DNA of 64,000 nucleotides from Clostridia bacterium UC5.1-1D2 (GTDB taxonomy: Bacteria; Bacillota; Clostridia; Lachnospirales; Lachnospiraceae), in contig BBZN01000002.1 in NCBI GenBank assembly GCA_001304855.1, positions 62,001 to 126,000 of the forward strand. The letters are read 5' to 3'. The notes below the pieces were generated by a model, which did not search any database, had not been told where the DNA came from, and worked only from the letters and a program-made list of their open reading frames with translations. A program made the position numbers and the translations under genes. Every line of letters starts with the position of its first letter. The first letter of the stretch is position 1. Shown here in pieces: positions 49,244-59,664 of the stretch.

Positions 49244-50156
49244 ATGGCTGACTGCAGATATATAATGGAACGCTGGAAAAATATGGGAGAAGAAGGCCTT
49301 ATCTTTTTTCATAATGCCGGCTCTTGTAATAATGGCAGTGCTGGTGGCTTTCCCAACCCTGTTTTTATACTATATCAGCCTGACCGATTATGAGATGGGA
49401 TATGACCTGGCAAGTGCAAATCTGGTGGGTATCAACAACTATGTGCGTCTGATTTCAGGCAGAGACAGGGTGTTTTGGTACTCTGTGGCAATCAGCCTGT
49501 TGTTTATGCTGGTCGCCACTATGATTGAGATGATTCTGGGGTATGGGCTTGCGTCATTGCTGAACCAGAAGGAATATAAACTTAAAGGACTTGTGTTTGG
49601 CTGCCTGGTGGTTCCCATTGCCATGACGCCCAGCATTGCAGGACAGATTTGGAAATTAATGTTAAATTCTGAATATGGCGTTTTTAACTACCTGCTGAAC
49701 CGGCTGTTACATATTAAAGTTACCTGGCTGGGGCCTGACATGGTATTTCTTTCGGTTATTCTAATTGATATATGGCAATGGACGCCTTATGTCGCATTGA
49801 TTTTATATTCGGGCCTGAGAGCCATTCCCATAGAATCCTATGAGACGGCGGCAGTGGAGGGGGCAAGCCGCTGGCAGTCCTTTTGCTACGTCACAGTTCC
49901 TATGTTGAAGCCGGTGCTTCTGATAGCGGTACTGTTCCGGTCGATTGACTGTCTAAAAACCTTCGATATACCTTATGTACTTACACAGGGAGGACCGGGA
50001 AATCTCACTGAATTTATGAGTCTGCATATATACCGCCTGGGGTTTGCCCAGACGGGATTCATCGGGAGGGCGGCAGCGATGTCGGTGATTCTCAGCATAA
50101 TTATCACGGTTCTCAGCGGATTTATTATTGCCCGGATGAGAAAAAAGGAGGCTTAG
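49244..50156 (+). CDS. Sugar ABC transporter permease, MalF/UgpA type (one frame break)
   Basis: Six-helix permease. It starts at ATG 49244 after GAGGTAAG; the first 15-17 residues are separated from the rest by an indel at 49286-49294, before KALSFFIMPALVIMAVLVAF. The conserved ATPase-coupling EAA loop is IESYETAAVEGASRWQSFCY. The pattern 'P..LTQGGPGNLTEFMSLHI' is the family's C-terminal mark. About 303 aa. Confidence 0.87.
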
Positions 50157-50162
50157 AGGGTT

Positions 50163-50994
50163 ATGAAGGTGAAAACCAAGAGACGGATATGCGGCGCCCT
50201 GTATGCGTTTGCCATGGCAGTTGTTTGCATCCTTTGCACATTCCCCTTTTTTTGGATGCTGTCCATAAGCCTGAAGGAACAGTCCCAGGCTTACGATCCT
50301 TCGGTCTGGCTGTTTTCGCCCATTTGGGATAATTATAAAAATGTTTTTGTAAATCGGAATCTGATGAAATATCTTTTTAACAGCCTTGTGACAGCAGTGG
50401 TTACCACTGTGATTTCCATGGTTTTAGGATGTCTGGCTGCCTATGGGTTTGCCCGCTTCCGCTTTGACAAACAGGAGAATCTTGCCTTCTGGGTTCTAAG
50501 CCTGAGAATGCTTCCTCCAATGGCGACGGTCCTTCCGTTTTTTGTTATGGCCAGCTTGTGCCATGTTCTGGACACCAGGCTGGTACTGATAATTGTCTAT
50601 ATGCTGTTTAATATACCCTTCACCATCTGGATGATGAGAGGATTTTTTGAAGATATACCCTGTGAAATTGAGGAGGCTGCAAGGGTAGACGGGTGTTCGC
50701 TCCTTCAGGCGCTGCAGAAAGTAGTGCTGCCTATGGCTCTGCCCGGCATGGTTGCAACTGCAATCTTTTGTATTATTAACTCCTGGAATGAATTTTGTAT
50801 TTGCTCTCTTTCTCACATCGAGCAGAGCGAATACACTGCCTACTACAGTACAGATGTTTCTGTCCGTATCCGGCGTAGTCTGGGGAGAGATGTCTGCCGT
50901 AGGTGTGATTTCCACCCTGCCTATGATACTATTTGCCATCCTTGTTCAAAAATATATGATCAGAGGACTTACCTTTGGCGCGGTTAAGGGGTAA
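50163..50994 (+). CDS. Sugar ABC transporter permease, MalG/UgpE type (one frame break)
   Basis: Second permease, starting 6 bases after the first. Features: TFPFFWMLSISLKEQSQAY, LAAYGFARFRF, coupling loop IPCEIEEAARVDGCSLLQAL, and WNEFVFALFLTSSRANTLPT after repair. One extra T at 50793-50796 causes the break. The restored end is YMIRGLTFGAVKG, about 276 aa, normal for the family. Confidence 0.88.
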
Positions 50995-51054
50995 AGGAGC
51001 CGGAAGTGAATATGTGATAATGATAGAAATAAACGGGAAGTGAGGAGAAAACCT

Positions 51055-52079
51055 ATGGAAAAGATTAAAATGGGAATTGTGGGGGCCGGAATATGGGGAG
51101 AGACGCATGCGCATATTTATTCCACCTGCGAACATGCAGCGGTTGTTTCGGTGTGCGACCGGAACCTGGAAAAAGCCAATGAATTTGCCTCCAAATTCGG
51201 AATAAAGGAAGTTTATCAGGATTACCGGGAGATGGCAGCGAAGTCTTCCTGTGATGCGGTTGCCATCGTTACGCCGGATTATCTCCATGCAGACATTGCA
51301 ATTGCATTCGCCGAGGCTAAAAAACATCTTTTAATAGAAAAACCTTTGGCAACCACCAGAGAAGATGTTTACAGAATGATGGAAAGCATCGACAGGAACG
51401 GTGTGAGAGCAATGGTGGATCTCCATAACCGCTGGAGTCCTCCCTTTCATGCCGTGAAGAATGAGATAGCATCAGGCAATTACGGAAAGGCTGTCAATGC
51501 ATATATACGTTTGAATGACACTAAATACGTTCCCACCAAAATGCTCTCCTGGGCGGCAAAATCCTCCATCATCTGGTTTCTGGGCAGCCATTCCCTTGAT
51601 ACCTTGAACTGGCTTCTGGACGATGTTCCGGAGGAGGTTTACTGTATCAGCCATAAGGGCCTTTTGCAGAGCATGGGCGTAGATACGGATGATGTGTTTC
51701 TTTCTACCATCCAGTATAAAAATGGGGCCATAGCGCAGATGGAAAACGGCTGGATAACACCACTTGGAAATTCCTGTATCAATGATTTTAAGTTTAATAT
51801 TGTTTTGGAAAAGGGAAAATTTGATATTGATGCTTCAAGCCATAATCTTGTAAAAATGACGAGCGAGGAACGGATTATCACTCCGGATCCCATGGTTTCC
51901 AATCATATTTTGGGCAATGGAAAGGGTTTACTCATGAGAGCATACGCAGCTTTGTGGATAAGCTCATCAGCGGTGAGAAATTTCATGTGCCTCTTGAGGA
52001 CGCTATGCGCGTATCTCTGGCACTGGTATGTATTCTCGAGTCCGCCAGGGACCGCCGTCCGGTTCAAGTGCATTTTTGA
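51055..52079 (+). CDS. Gfo/Idh/MocA-family oxidoreductase (one frame break)
   Basis: NAD(P)-dependent sugar oxidoreductase. Rossmann start IKMGIVGAGIWGETHAHIYS, EKPLATTREDVYRMM (catalytic Lys of EKP), and a C-terminal domain with WFLGSHSLDTLNWLL (the catalytic His region). One T is missing at 51927-51929; restored it reads KGFTHESIRSFVDKLISGEK and ends at 52077-52079 (about 341 aa). AGGAG lies 8 bases before ATG 51055. It probably modifies the sugar before or after MurQ action; substrate unknown. Confidence 0.85.
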
Positions 52080-52117
52080 TAAGTCAGGCGTCCCGCAAGG
52101 GTCAGGGGAGAGGGGAC

Positions 52118-53023
52118 ATGAACAGCTTAGAAGATAGCATAGGCATGCTGGTGACAGAACAAAATAACTCTGACACATTCAATATTGACATATGTGATAC
52201 GAATGAACTGGTGGAGATGATTAATCACGAGGACCAGAAAGTTTCATTTGCGGTGAGAAAACAAAAAAGGCAGATTGCAGAGAGCATTGACCTGGCTGCG
52301 TCAAGATTAAGAGAGGGAGGCCGGATGTTCTATATCGGCGCAGGAACAAGCGGCCGGCTGGGCATTGTAGACGCAAGCGAATGTAAAGCTACCTACGGGG
52401 TTCCTGGGGAGATGGTCCAGGCAATTATACCGGGAGGACGGGACACAATATGGGATGCAAGTGATGGCGATGAAGATGATTTTAATGAGGGCTTCAGACA
52501 AATAGAAGTTTACGGTATTACGTTCAAAGATATAGTCATAGGAATAACGGCAAGCGGCAGAACACCGTTTGTTCTGGGAGCGCTGGCCGGGGCTCGCAAA
52601 ACAGGCGCCGCCACAGTGGGTATATGCAACAATCCGCATACGCCCATCCATGAAATTGCACAAATTACGATAGCTGTAATTACCGGTCCGGAGGTAATCC
52701 AGGGTTCTACCCGCATGAAAGCGGGGACAGCGCAGAAGATGGTACTGAATATGATTTCAACCGGCGCCATGGTGAGGATTGGGAAAACATACCATAACCT
52801 GATGGTAGATCTTTTGGCCAATAATGAGAAACTTCGGGACAGAGCCGGACGGATTGTTGCTCAGGCGACCGGAGCAGGAGAGGAGGAAGCGCGCAGTGTG
52901 CTGAGAGCCTGCGGTTATCATGTGAAAACAGCCATTGTCTGCATTTTAAAAGCCTGTAAAAAGGAAGAGGCGGAGATTTATCTGGACGAGTGTGGCGGAT
53001 TTATATCCCAAATTGTAAAATAG
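52118..53023 (+). CDS. murQ: N-acetylmuramic acid 6-phosphate etherase
   Basis: A 301-aa intact SIS-domain enzyme that removes lactate from MurNAc-6-phosphate to give GlcNAc-6-phosphate in cell-wall recycling. Marks: FYIGAGTSGRLGIVDASECK, IVIGITASGRTPFVLGAL, and QGSTRMKAGTAQKMVLNMIS. A C-terminal UBA-like helical part ends the protein. It links the operon to amino-sugar or muropeptide use. Confidence 0.95.
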   Translation: MNSLEDSIGMLVTEQNNSDTFNIDICDTNELVEMINHEDQKVSFAVRKQKRQIAESIDLAASRLREGGRMFYIGAGTSGRLGIVDASECKATYGVPGEMVQAIIPGGRDTIWDASDGDEDDFNEGFRQIEVYGITFKDIVIGITASGRTPFVLGALAGARKTGAATVGICNNPHTPIHEIAQITIAVITGPEVIQGSTRMKAGTAQKMVLNMISTGAMVRIGKTYHNLMVDLLANNEKLRDRAGRIVAQATGAGEEEARSVLRACGYHVKTAIVCILKACKKEEAEIYLDECGGFISQIVK

Positions 53024-53035
53024 GAGCTATCAGAG

Positions 53036-53964
53036 ATGAAATGTGTAGTTGGAATTGACGGCGGAGGAACGAAATCCCTGCTGCGGATGGTTGATATGAA
53101 AAGGAAAGTCCTATATGAGACTGTAAGCGGCGGAGCTAACCTGTGCTCTATAGATAGTGATCAGGTTAAGAATAATTTAGAGCAAATGCTGCAAAATGCA
53201 GCCTCCCAGGTCCCGGATGCACAGATTATTTCCATTTGCCTGGGCGCTGCAGGCATTGTGAATGAGAACCACGTTGCGTTTCTCAGAGAAGCGCTGCAGC
53301 CCTATGCAGAGAATATACAGGTGGTTAATGATGCTTATATCGCCATGTATGCCAATCTTAAAGAGGACAGCGGCATCGTGCTGACAGCAGGGACAGGTTC
53401 GATTCTATATGGCAGGAATCAGTCCGGAAAGGTCCTCAGAGTGGGCGGCTGGGGACATCTTATGGGAGATGAGGGCAGCGGGTACAGGATAGGGCTTCAG
53501 GCTCTGAACACAATTGCCAGAAATTACGATATGCAAAAGGCAGATTCCAAGCTTCTGTCAGCTTGCCTGGAACATTTTCAGTGTGCTGATTTTCAGTCCA
53601 TGGTCAGCCGTATATACGGAAGGCCCCTGGACAAAAGGCAGATTGCCGCCTTGGCAAGTATTGTGGACAGGGCGGCTGAGAATGGAGACAGAGATGCAAT
53701 CGGGATACTGAAGGAATGTGCATGGCAGCTGTATGTAATGTGCCACATCCTGATAGAGAGGCTGGAACTGGGGACGACCTCCTTTTATATAGTTACCAAC
53801 GGCAGCATTATACAGAAGTGCAGGCTTGTGAGTGAAGAATTCAGCCTGCAGATAAGGCGCAGTTATCCGGGGGCCAGGATTAAAACAACATCCCAGGATT
53901 CGGCCTGGGGCGCAGTTGATATTGCATTGGAACATGCCAAAGAGGGCCGGAGCGTAAACGGTAA
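53036..53964 (+). CDS. BadF/BadG-type N-acetylglucosamine kinase-like ATPase (frame break near the end)
   Basis: Actin-fold kinase: phosphate-1 motif GIDGGGTKSLLRM, phosphate-2 LTAGTGSILYG, then GGWGHLMGDEGSGYRIGLQA, a family hallmark, and C-terminal TSQDSAWGAVDIALEHAK. Without repair the frame runs on to 54238, across a terminator at 54008-54040 and into the next gene, which is implausible. One missing base at about 53940-53955 would give a stop at 53962-53964 and a normal 310-aa kinase. It starts 12 bases after murQ and likely phosphorylates GlcNAc or MurNAc. Confidence 0.82.
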
Positions 53965-54007
53965 AATGGAAATGGGGGATCGTCCTCCATTCAATTATAA
54001 AGAGGGA

Positions 54008-54045
54008 CAGGACGGAAGAGAGACAATCTCAACCGTCCTGCTTTT
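54008..54045 (+). terminator. Terminator of the amino-sugar operon
   Basis: CAGGACGG (54008-54015) pairs with CCGTCCTG (54033-54040), with an inner GAGA/TCTC pair; CTTTTAT follows. Confidence 0.7.
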
Positions 54046-54149
54046 ATATTACAGGCGCCTTTACGAATTCCGTCTATTATGCTATCCTTATATCAGCAAT
54101 ACAGATCCGCGCTTATATATAAAAGCTGCGGGCCAAAGGGGGCGCACAC

Positions 54150-54629
54150 ATGGCAGGCACAATTCACAGAATCGGGGTGATTTCAGATACCCACGGTTTG
54201 CTGAGAACTCAGGTAAGAGATATTCTGGAGACTTGTGAAGTGATTCTTCATGGGGGAGACATAAACCATCTGGAGATTTTGGACGAGCTGGAGAAAATTG
54301 CCCCGGTCTATGCGGTGAGGGGAAATAATGACAAGGAATGGGCGGAACACCTGCCTGAGACATTGAGCTTTGAGTTGTACGGGATCAAACTGTTTATGAT
54401 CCATAACAAGCGGTATCTGCCGGAGGAACTGGAGGATCGGAATCTTATTCTGTACGGTCATTCCCACAAGTACTATGAGCGGCGGGAAGGCGGCAGAATA
54501 TGGCTGAATCCGGGAAGCTGCGGTCCCAGAAGATTCGGCCAGCCTGTTACCATGGCCGTCATAGAGGTGGAGGAGGGAGGAACTGTCTGTCAGATAGAAA
54601 AGATAGAGATTCCTCATGAGATGAAATAA
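54150..54629 (+). CDS. YfcE/MJ0936-type metallophosphoesterase
   Basis: A 159-aa intact calcineurin-like phosphodiesterase. All metal motifs are present: VISDTHG, LHGGDI, RGNND, MIHNK and LYGHSHKY, plus LNPGSC near the end. Metal-dependent phosphodiesterase, substrate unknown. GGGGGCG precedes ATG 54150. Confidence 0.92.
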   Translation: MAGTIHRIGVISDTHGLLRTQVRDILETCEVILHGGDINHLEILDELEKIAPVYAVRGNNDKEWAEHLPETLSFELYGIKLFMIHNKRYLPEELEDRNLILYGHSHKYYERREGGRIWLNPGSCGPRRFGQPVTMAVIEVEEGGTVCQIEKIEIPHEMK

Positions 54630-54772
54630 GTTGCACACAATCTTAAAAAATGATATATTTTACTGGAGCCTGTCTTACATTTCATCCCCGCAGACACCGG
54701 GCCGCAGCCTGACCGGGGGATATTAAGACGCGCCGGGGGATTCAGAGAAAGACAAGTTAGAAAGGAACGAAC

Positions 54773-56585
54773 ATGGCTTACGTTGACCAGAGTAAAATTC
54801 GCAATTTTTGTATAATCGCACATATTGACCACGGAAAATCCACACTTGCCGACCGGATCATTGAAAAGACAGGCCTGTTAACCAGCAGGGAAATGCAGGA
54901 ACAGGTGCTGGATAATATGGATCTGGAGCGGGAGAGGGGAATTACCATCAAATCCCAGGCTGTCCGCACCATCTACAAGGCCCAGGATGGAAATGAATAT
55001 GTATTTAATCTTATAGACACACCAGGACACGTTGACTTTAATTATGAGGTGTCGCGAAGCCTGGCTGCCTGTGACGGGGCTGTGCTGGTGGTGGACGCCT
55101 CCCAGGGAATTGAAGCCCAGACCCTGGCTAATGTATACCTGGCCCTGGACCATGATCTGGATGTGTTCCCTGTTATCAATAAAATTGACCTTCCAAGCGC
55201 AGATCCGGCCCGCGTGGCGGCTGAGATAGAGGATGTCATCGGTCTGGACGCCAGCGATGCCCCCAAGATATCGGCAAAGACAGGCGTTAATATCGAGGAA
55301 GTGCTGGAGGCCATTGTGCGCAAGATTCCGGCTCCAAAGGGAGATCCTGATAAGCCTCTCCAGGCGTTGATATTTGATTCCATCTATGATTCCTACAAGG
55401 GAGTTATCATTTTTTCCCGCATCATGGAGGGGACGGTCAGAAAAGGCACCCCCATCCGCATGATGGCCACAGGCGCAGAGGCTGACATTGTGGAGGTAGG
55501 ATATTTTGGCGCGGGCCAGTTTATTCCCTGCGAGGAGCTGAGCGCAGATGGTGGGCTATATGACGGCCAGCATTAAGAACGTCCGTGACACCCGGGTGGG
55601 CGATACCGTAACCTGCAGGGACAACCCTGCGTCATCCCCCCTTCCGGGCTATAAGAAAGTAACCCCCATGGTTTACTGCGGCCTCTACCCTGCGGACGGC
55701 GCAAAATATAATGACCTGAGGGAGGCTCTGGAAAAGCTCCAGTTAAACGACGCGTCCCTTTTTTACGAGCCGGAGACTTCCATCGCCCTGGGCTTTGGCT
55801 TCCGGTGCGGTTTTCTGGGGCTTCTTCACCTGGAGATTATACAGGAGCGTCTGGAACGGGAATACAACCTGGATCTGGTGACAACGGCGCCCAGCGTAGT
55901 GTACCGCGTTCACAAGACTTCCGGGGAAATGATGGAACTGACCAATCCCTCCAACCTTCCGGACCCTACGGAAATTGAGTATATGGAGGAGCCCATTGTC
56001 AGCGCGGAGATTATGGTGACAACAGAATTTGTAGGGCCGATTATGACTCTGTGCCAGGAGCGCAGAGGCGTTTACCTGGGCATGGAATACATGGAGACTA
56101 CCAGGGCGCTGCTGAAGTACGAGCTGCCTCTCAATGAGATTATCTATGATTTTTTCGACGCCTTGAAATCCCGATCCAGAGGCTACGCGTCCTTTGATTA
56201 CGAGCTGAAGGAGTATCAGCGCTCCAGCCTTGTGAAGCTGGATATCCTGGTGAATAAGGAGGAGGTGGACGCCCTTTCCTTTATCGTTCACGCAGACTCT
56301 TCCTATGAGCGCGGCAGGAAAATGTGCGAGAAGCTGAAGGAGGAGATTCCAAGACATCTTTTTGAGATCCCCATTCAGGCGGCTGTAGGAGGTAAGATTA
56401 TAGCCAGGGAGACGGTGAAAGCAGTCCGCAAGGACGTTCTGGCCAAATGCTACGGCGGCGATATCAGCCGCAAGAGAAAGCTTCTGGAAAAGCAGAAGGA
56501 AGGAAAGAAGCGCATGCGTCAGATTGGAAATGTAGAGATTCCCCAGAAGGCCTTTATGAGCGTGCTGAAGCTGGACGACCAGTGA
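54773..56585 (+). CDS. lepA: Elongation factor 4 (LepA), one frame break
   Basis: Ribosomal GTPase that back-translocates or remodels stalled ribosomes. G1 [10 protein letters not shown]2 region [11 protein letters not shown]3 DTPGHVDF, G4 NKIDLP, then the EF4-specific C-terminus [20 protein letters not shown]. The break near 55545 follows CEELSA; the family has G-(M/E)-VGYM, so two Gs appear lost. Total about 604 aa, full length. GAAAGGAACGAAC precedes ATG 54773. It sits upstream of hemW as in Bacillus. Confidence 0.95.
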
Positions 56586-56650
56586 CGGACTGCCCGGTGG
56601 GGGACGCCGTGACCTGAGGAACAGCAAATGTAAAGAGATGAATAAAAACT

Positions 56651-57844
56651 ATGACAAATAGACAGAAGAAACCTTTGGAACTGTACGTCCATATTCCCTT
56701 TTGCGCCAGCAAATGCCTGTACTGTGATTTTTTGTCCTTCCGGGCGCTGAGATCGGTCCATGAGGAGTACATCGACCAGCTTATAGGGGAAATTCATGCT
56801 CAGGGTGCCTGCTGCCATGAATACCAGGTAACAACGGTATTTATAGGAGGAGGCACTCCTTCTGTTATGGACCCCTTTTACATCAGAGATGTGATGCAGG
56901 CCCTCTCTGAGAATTTTGACATAAGCGGGGATGCGGAGATTACTATTGAGGTGAATCCCGGCACCATGCTTCAGAATAAACTTCACATCTACCGGGCCGC
57001 AGGCATCAACCGCGTAAGCATTGGACTCCAGTCCGCCGATAACAGGGAACTGCAGTATCTGGGGAGAATCCACACCTTTGAGGAGTTTTTAAAAAGCTTT
57101 CAGTGCGCCAGAATGGCCGGATTTTCCAACATCAATATCGATCTGATGAGCGGCATTCCCGGCCAGACCCTGGATTCCTGGAGGAACACCCTGAAAAAAG
57201 TAACCATGCTGAAGCCGGAGCATATCTCAGCCTACAGCCTGATTGTGGAGGAGGGAACTCCTTACTGGAATATGTACGGAGAAAATGCCGGCGGCGGGGG
57301 AATTTATCCCTCTCTTCCGGACGAGGATACGGAGAACCGGATTTACCACCTGACCAGAAAGTTTCTGGCGGACCAGGGCTACGGTCGTTATGAGATTTCC
57401 AACTATGCAAAGCCCGGGCGGGAGTGCAGGCACAACATGGGCTACTGGACCCAGGTTCCCTATCTGGGCCTGGGTCTGGGCGCCTCCTCCTATGTGGGCG
57501 GCTGCAGGTTTGCCAATGAGCGGGATATGGCGGCCTATCTCGGCCTGGACTTTGGGGATTCCTCACGGGAAGCAGCCCTCCAGGCCCTTCGGGGGCCTGT
57601 GCAGCAGCTTACAAGGGAGGCGAAGATGGAAGAATTCATGTTCCTGGGACTTCGGATGATAAAAGGCGTTTCGGAGATTGATTTCGTCTCCATGTTCGGA
57701 GTCAAACTGGACAATGTCTACGGACCTGTGATTGAGCGCCTTATAACCAACGGATTATTGCAGAGAAAGGGCGTGTGGATTTCCCTCACCCAGTGGGGGA
57801 TGGATGTGAGCAACTTTGTGCTGAGCGAATTTCTGATAACCTGA
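56651..57844 (+). CDS. hemW: HemW, radical SAM haem chaperone
   Basis: A 397-aa intact protein of the HemN/HemW group: YVHIPFCASKCLYCDF carries CX3CX2C, then TVFIGGGTPSVM, NINIDLMSGIPGQT and YEISNYAKPGRECRHNMGYW. The Cys before CX3CX2C that marks true HemN (CX3CX2CXC) is absent, since the motif ends CDF, so the haem-trafficking protein HemW is preferred over coproporphyrinogen dehydrogenase. In Bacillus hrcA-grpE-dnaK follow; they do not here. Confidence 0.92.
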   Translation: MTNRQKKPLELYVHIPFCASKCLYCDFLSFRALRSVHEEYIDQLIGEIHAQGACCHEYQVTTVFIGGGTPSVMDPFYIRDVMQALSENFDISGDAEITIEVNPGTMLQNKLHIYRAAGINRVSIGLQSADNRELQYLGRIHTFEEFLKSFQCARMAGFSNINIDLMSGIPGQTLDSWRNTLKKVTMLKPEHISAYSLIVEEGTPYWNMYGENAGGGGIYPSLPDEDTENRIYHLTRKFLADQGYGRYEISNYAKPGRECRHNMGYWTQVPYLGLGLGASSYVGGCRFANERDMAAYLGLDFGDSSREAALQALRGPVQQLTREAKMEEFMFLGLRMIKGVSEIDFVSMFGVKLDNVYGPVIERLITNGLLQRKGVWISLTQWGMDVSNFVLSEFLIT

Positions 57845-57974
57845 ACGTATCCGCGCCTACAAAGCCTTCCCAATGCGCGATATGGGGCTGGCCCAAGATA
57901 ACGTAAGACGGGATGCGGCGGTGAAAATATGCAGGTTTCACCGTCCTGCCCCACAAGACAATAAGGAGAGACGT

Positions 57975-58683
57975 ATGGATCAAAGCAGCATAAGAGAACG
58001 ATACAAAGCCCGCCTGAAGGACCTGGCGGATCCGCAATACAGAGAATTTCACAGCAGGCTCCTGCCGGGGGTGGGAGGGCGTGCTGGGCGTAAGAACCCC
58101 GGACCTGCGTAAGCTCTCCGGGGAGCTGCTAAAAGATGACTGGCAGACTTATATCCGGGAGGTTTCAGACGCCTGGAAGCTCCATGGACAGGGGGAAAGA
58201 GGGGTCTGCCATGATGAGATAATCCTCTGGGCGCTCTCTGTCTGCGGAGGCTGCAAAACCTGGGATACAGCTAAGGCTTATGTGGAGGAATTTATCCCTG
58301 CAATCAACAACTGGGCCTCCTGCGACCTTTTTTGCAGTTCCCTGAAGCTGGCCCGCAAATACAGGAGCGAGGTGTGGGAATTTATACAGCCTTACCTTCG
58401 GTCGGACAAAGAATATGAACTGCGCTTCGGCGTAGTTATGCTGCTGAGCCATTTCGCAGAAGAGGCCTATGTAAACCGGGCTCTGGCTGCGGTGGATGAA
58501 ATCCGTCACCAGGGCTACTACGTAAAGATGGCGGTGGCCTGGGCCGTCTCCGTGTATTTTATCAAATGCCAGGAACCCACTATGAATTATTTGAAAAACA
58601 ACCGTCTGGACCAGTGGACCTACAACAAAGCTTTGCAGAAGATCACAGAGTCCTTCCGCGTGGATCAGGAAACCAAAGGCTGA
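57975..58683 (+). CDS. DNA alkylation repair (AlkD-like) protein, one frame break
   Basis: HEAT-repeat-like helical protein. Features: VRTPDLRKLSGELLKDDW, LWALSVCGGCKTWDTAKAYV, NNWASCDLFCSSLKLA (the conserved 'NW...D' DNA-facing turn), KEYELRFGVVMLLSHF and YVKMAVAWAVSVYF. One extra G in GGG 58073-58075 breaks the frame; with GG it reads LPGVEGVLGVRTPDL. Length about 235 aa. AlkD enzymes remove N3/N7-alkylated bases. AAGGAG precedes ATG 57975. Confidence 0.85.
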
Positions 58684-58876
58684 TCCGCAGTATGAAACGT
58701 CCCGCCGCCAGGACGTGAGAGGGCGGGTCCGGGACAAGTCCGGTTTGCTGATATACGCTTCAGCAGGTAAGTGGTAAGAATCATTTTGCAGGCTTCCGGA
58801 TAAAATAGTGGGTGGTTTAAAACCTTCCAGATATGGGTTAAAAGCATCGGAATGATGAAATGAAGGAGAATTTTTA

Positions 58877-59511
58877 ATGTTAAAGATACGAAATGAAACA
58901 GAAAGAGACTACAGGATTGTAGAGGATATCACCAGGAGGGCATTTTATAATCTCTATGTCCCGGGATGTGTGGAACATTATCTGGTTCACATAATGCGCC
59001 GCCATGAAGATTTTATACCTGAGCTGGATTTTGTGGCGGAACTTGAGGGGCAGGTGATCGGCAATATCATGTACACGAAGGCCAGACTGACGGATGAGAA
59101 TGGGACGGAAAAAGAAATCCTGACCTTTGGCCCTGTCAGCGTGGCTCCCGCATATCAGAGAATGGGCTATGGAAAAGCGCTTATGGAGCGCTCATTTGAG
59201 CAGGCCCGGTCACTTGGCTATGATGTGATTGTCATTTTTGGAAGTCCTTCAAATTATGTGGGCCGCGGTTTCAAAAGCTGCAAAAAGTATAATGTCTGTC
59301 TGGAGAGCGGGAAGTTTCCGGCAGCCATGATGGTGAAGGAGCTCATCCCCAATGTGCTGGACGGCAGAAAATGGTTTTACCGTGAAGTCCTGCAATGGAA
59401 ATTAGTGAGGAAGAGGCCCGGAAATACGACGATTCTTTGGAAAAAATGGAAAAAAAGCGCCTGCCGTCACAGGAAGAGTTTTATATTATGAGCCATTCCT
59501 TTGTTGAGTAA
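58877..59511 (+). CDS. GNAT-family N-acetyltransferase (one frame break)
   Basis: Acetyl-CoA-dependent transferase: IRNETERDYRIVEDITRRAF, VAELEGQVIGNIMYTKA, and the acetyl-CoA loop SVAPAYQRMGYGKALME, then DVIVIFGSPSNYVGRGFK. One A is missing at 59385-59386; the restored tail reads YRESPAMEISEEEARKYDDS and ends at TAA 59509-59511 (about 210 aa). It matches the YhbS-like subgroup. AAGGAG precedes ATG 58877. Confidence 0.87.
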
Positions 59512-59591
59512 AACAATGAACGGGAATTGTCATATACCGGCAGATGTAACCGTTCAGACGGCGGGATGTCGTGCTTTTTTGCCTGCAACAG

Positions 59592-59620
59592 TTGTGATAT
59601 CAGATAACTTGTGCTACAAT
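59592..59620 (+). promoter_or_regulatory. Promoter of ahpC
   Basis: -35 TTGTGA (59592-59597), 17-base spacer, -10 TACAAT (59615-59620). AATTAGATTAATT, a palindrome overlapping the start region (59618-59630), is a weak candidate for a peroxide-type operator. Confidence 0.5.
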
Positions 59621-59664
59621 TAGATTAATTCTGCTAATAGCACTCAACAGGAAGGAGTATTCAC

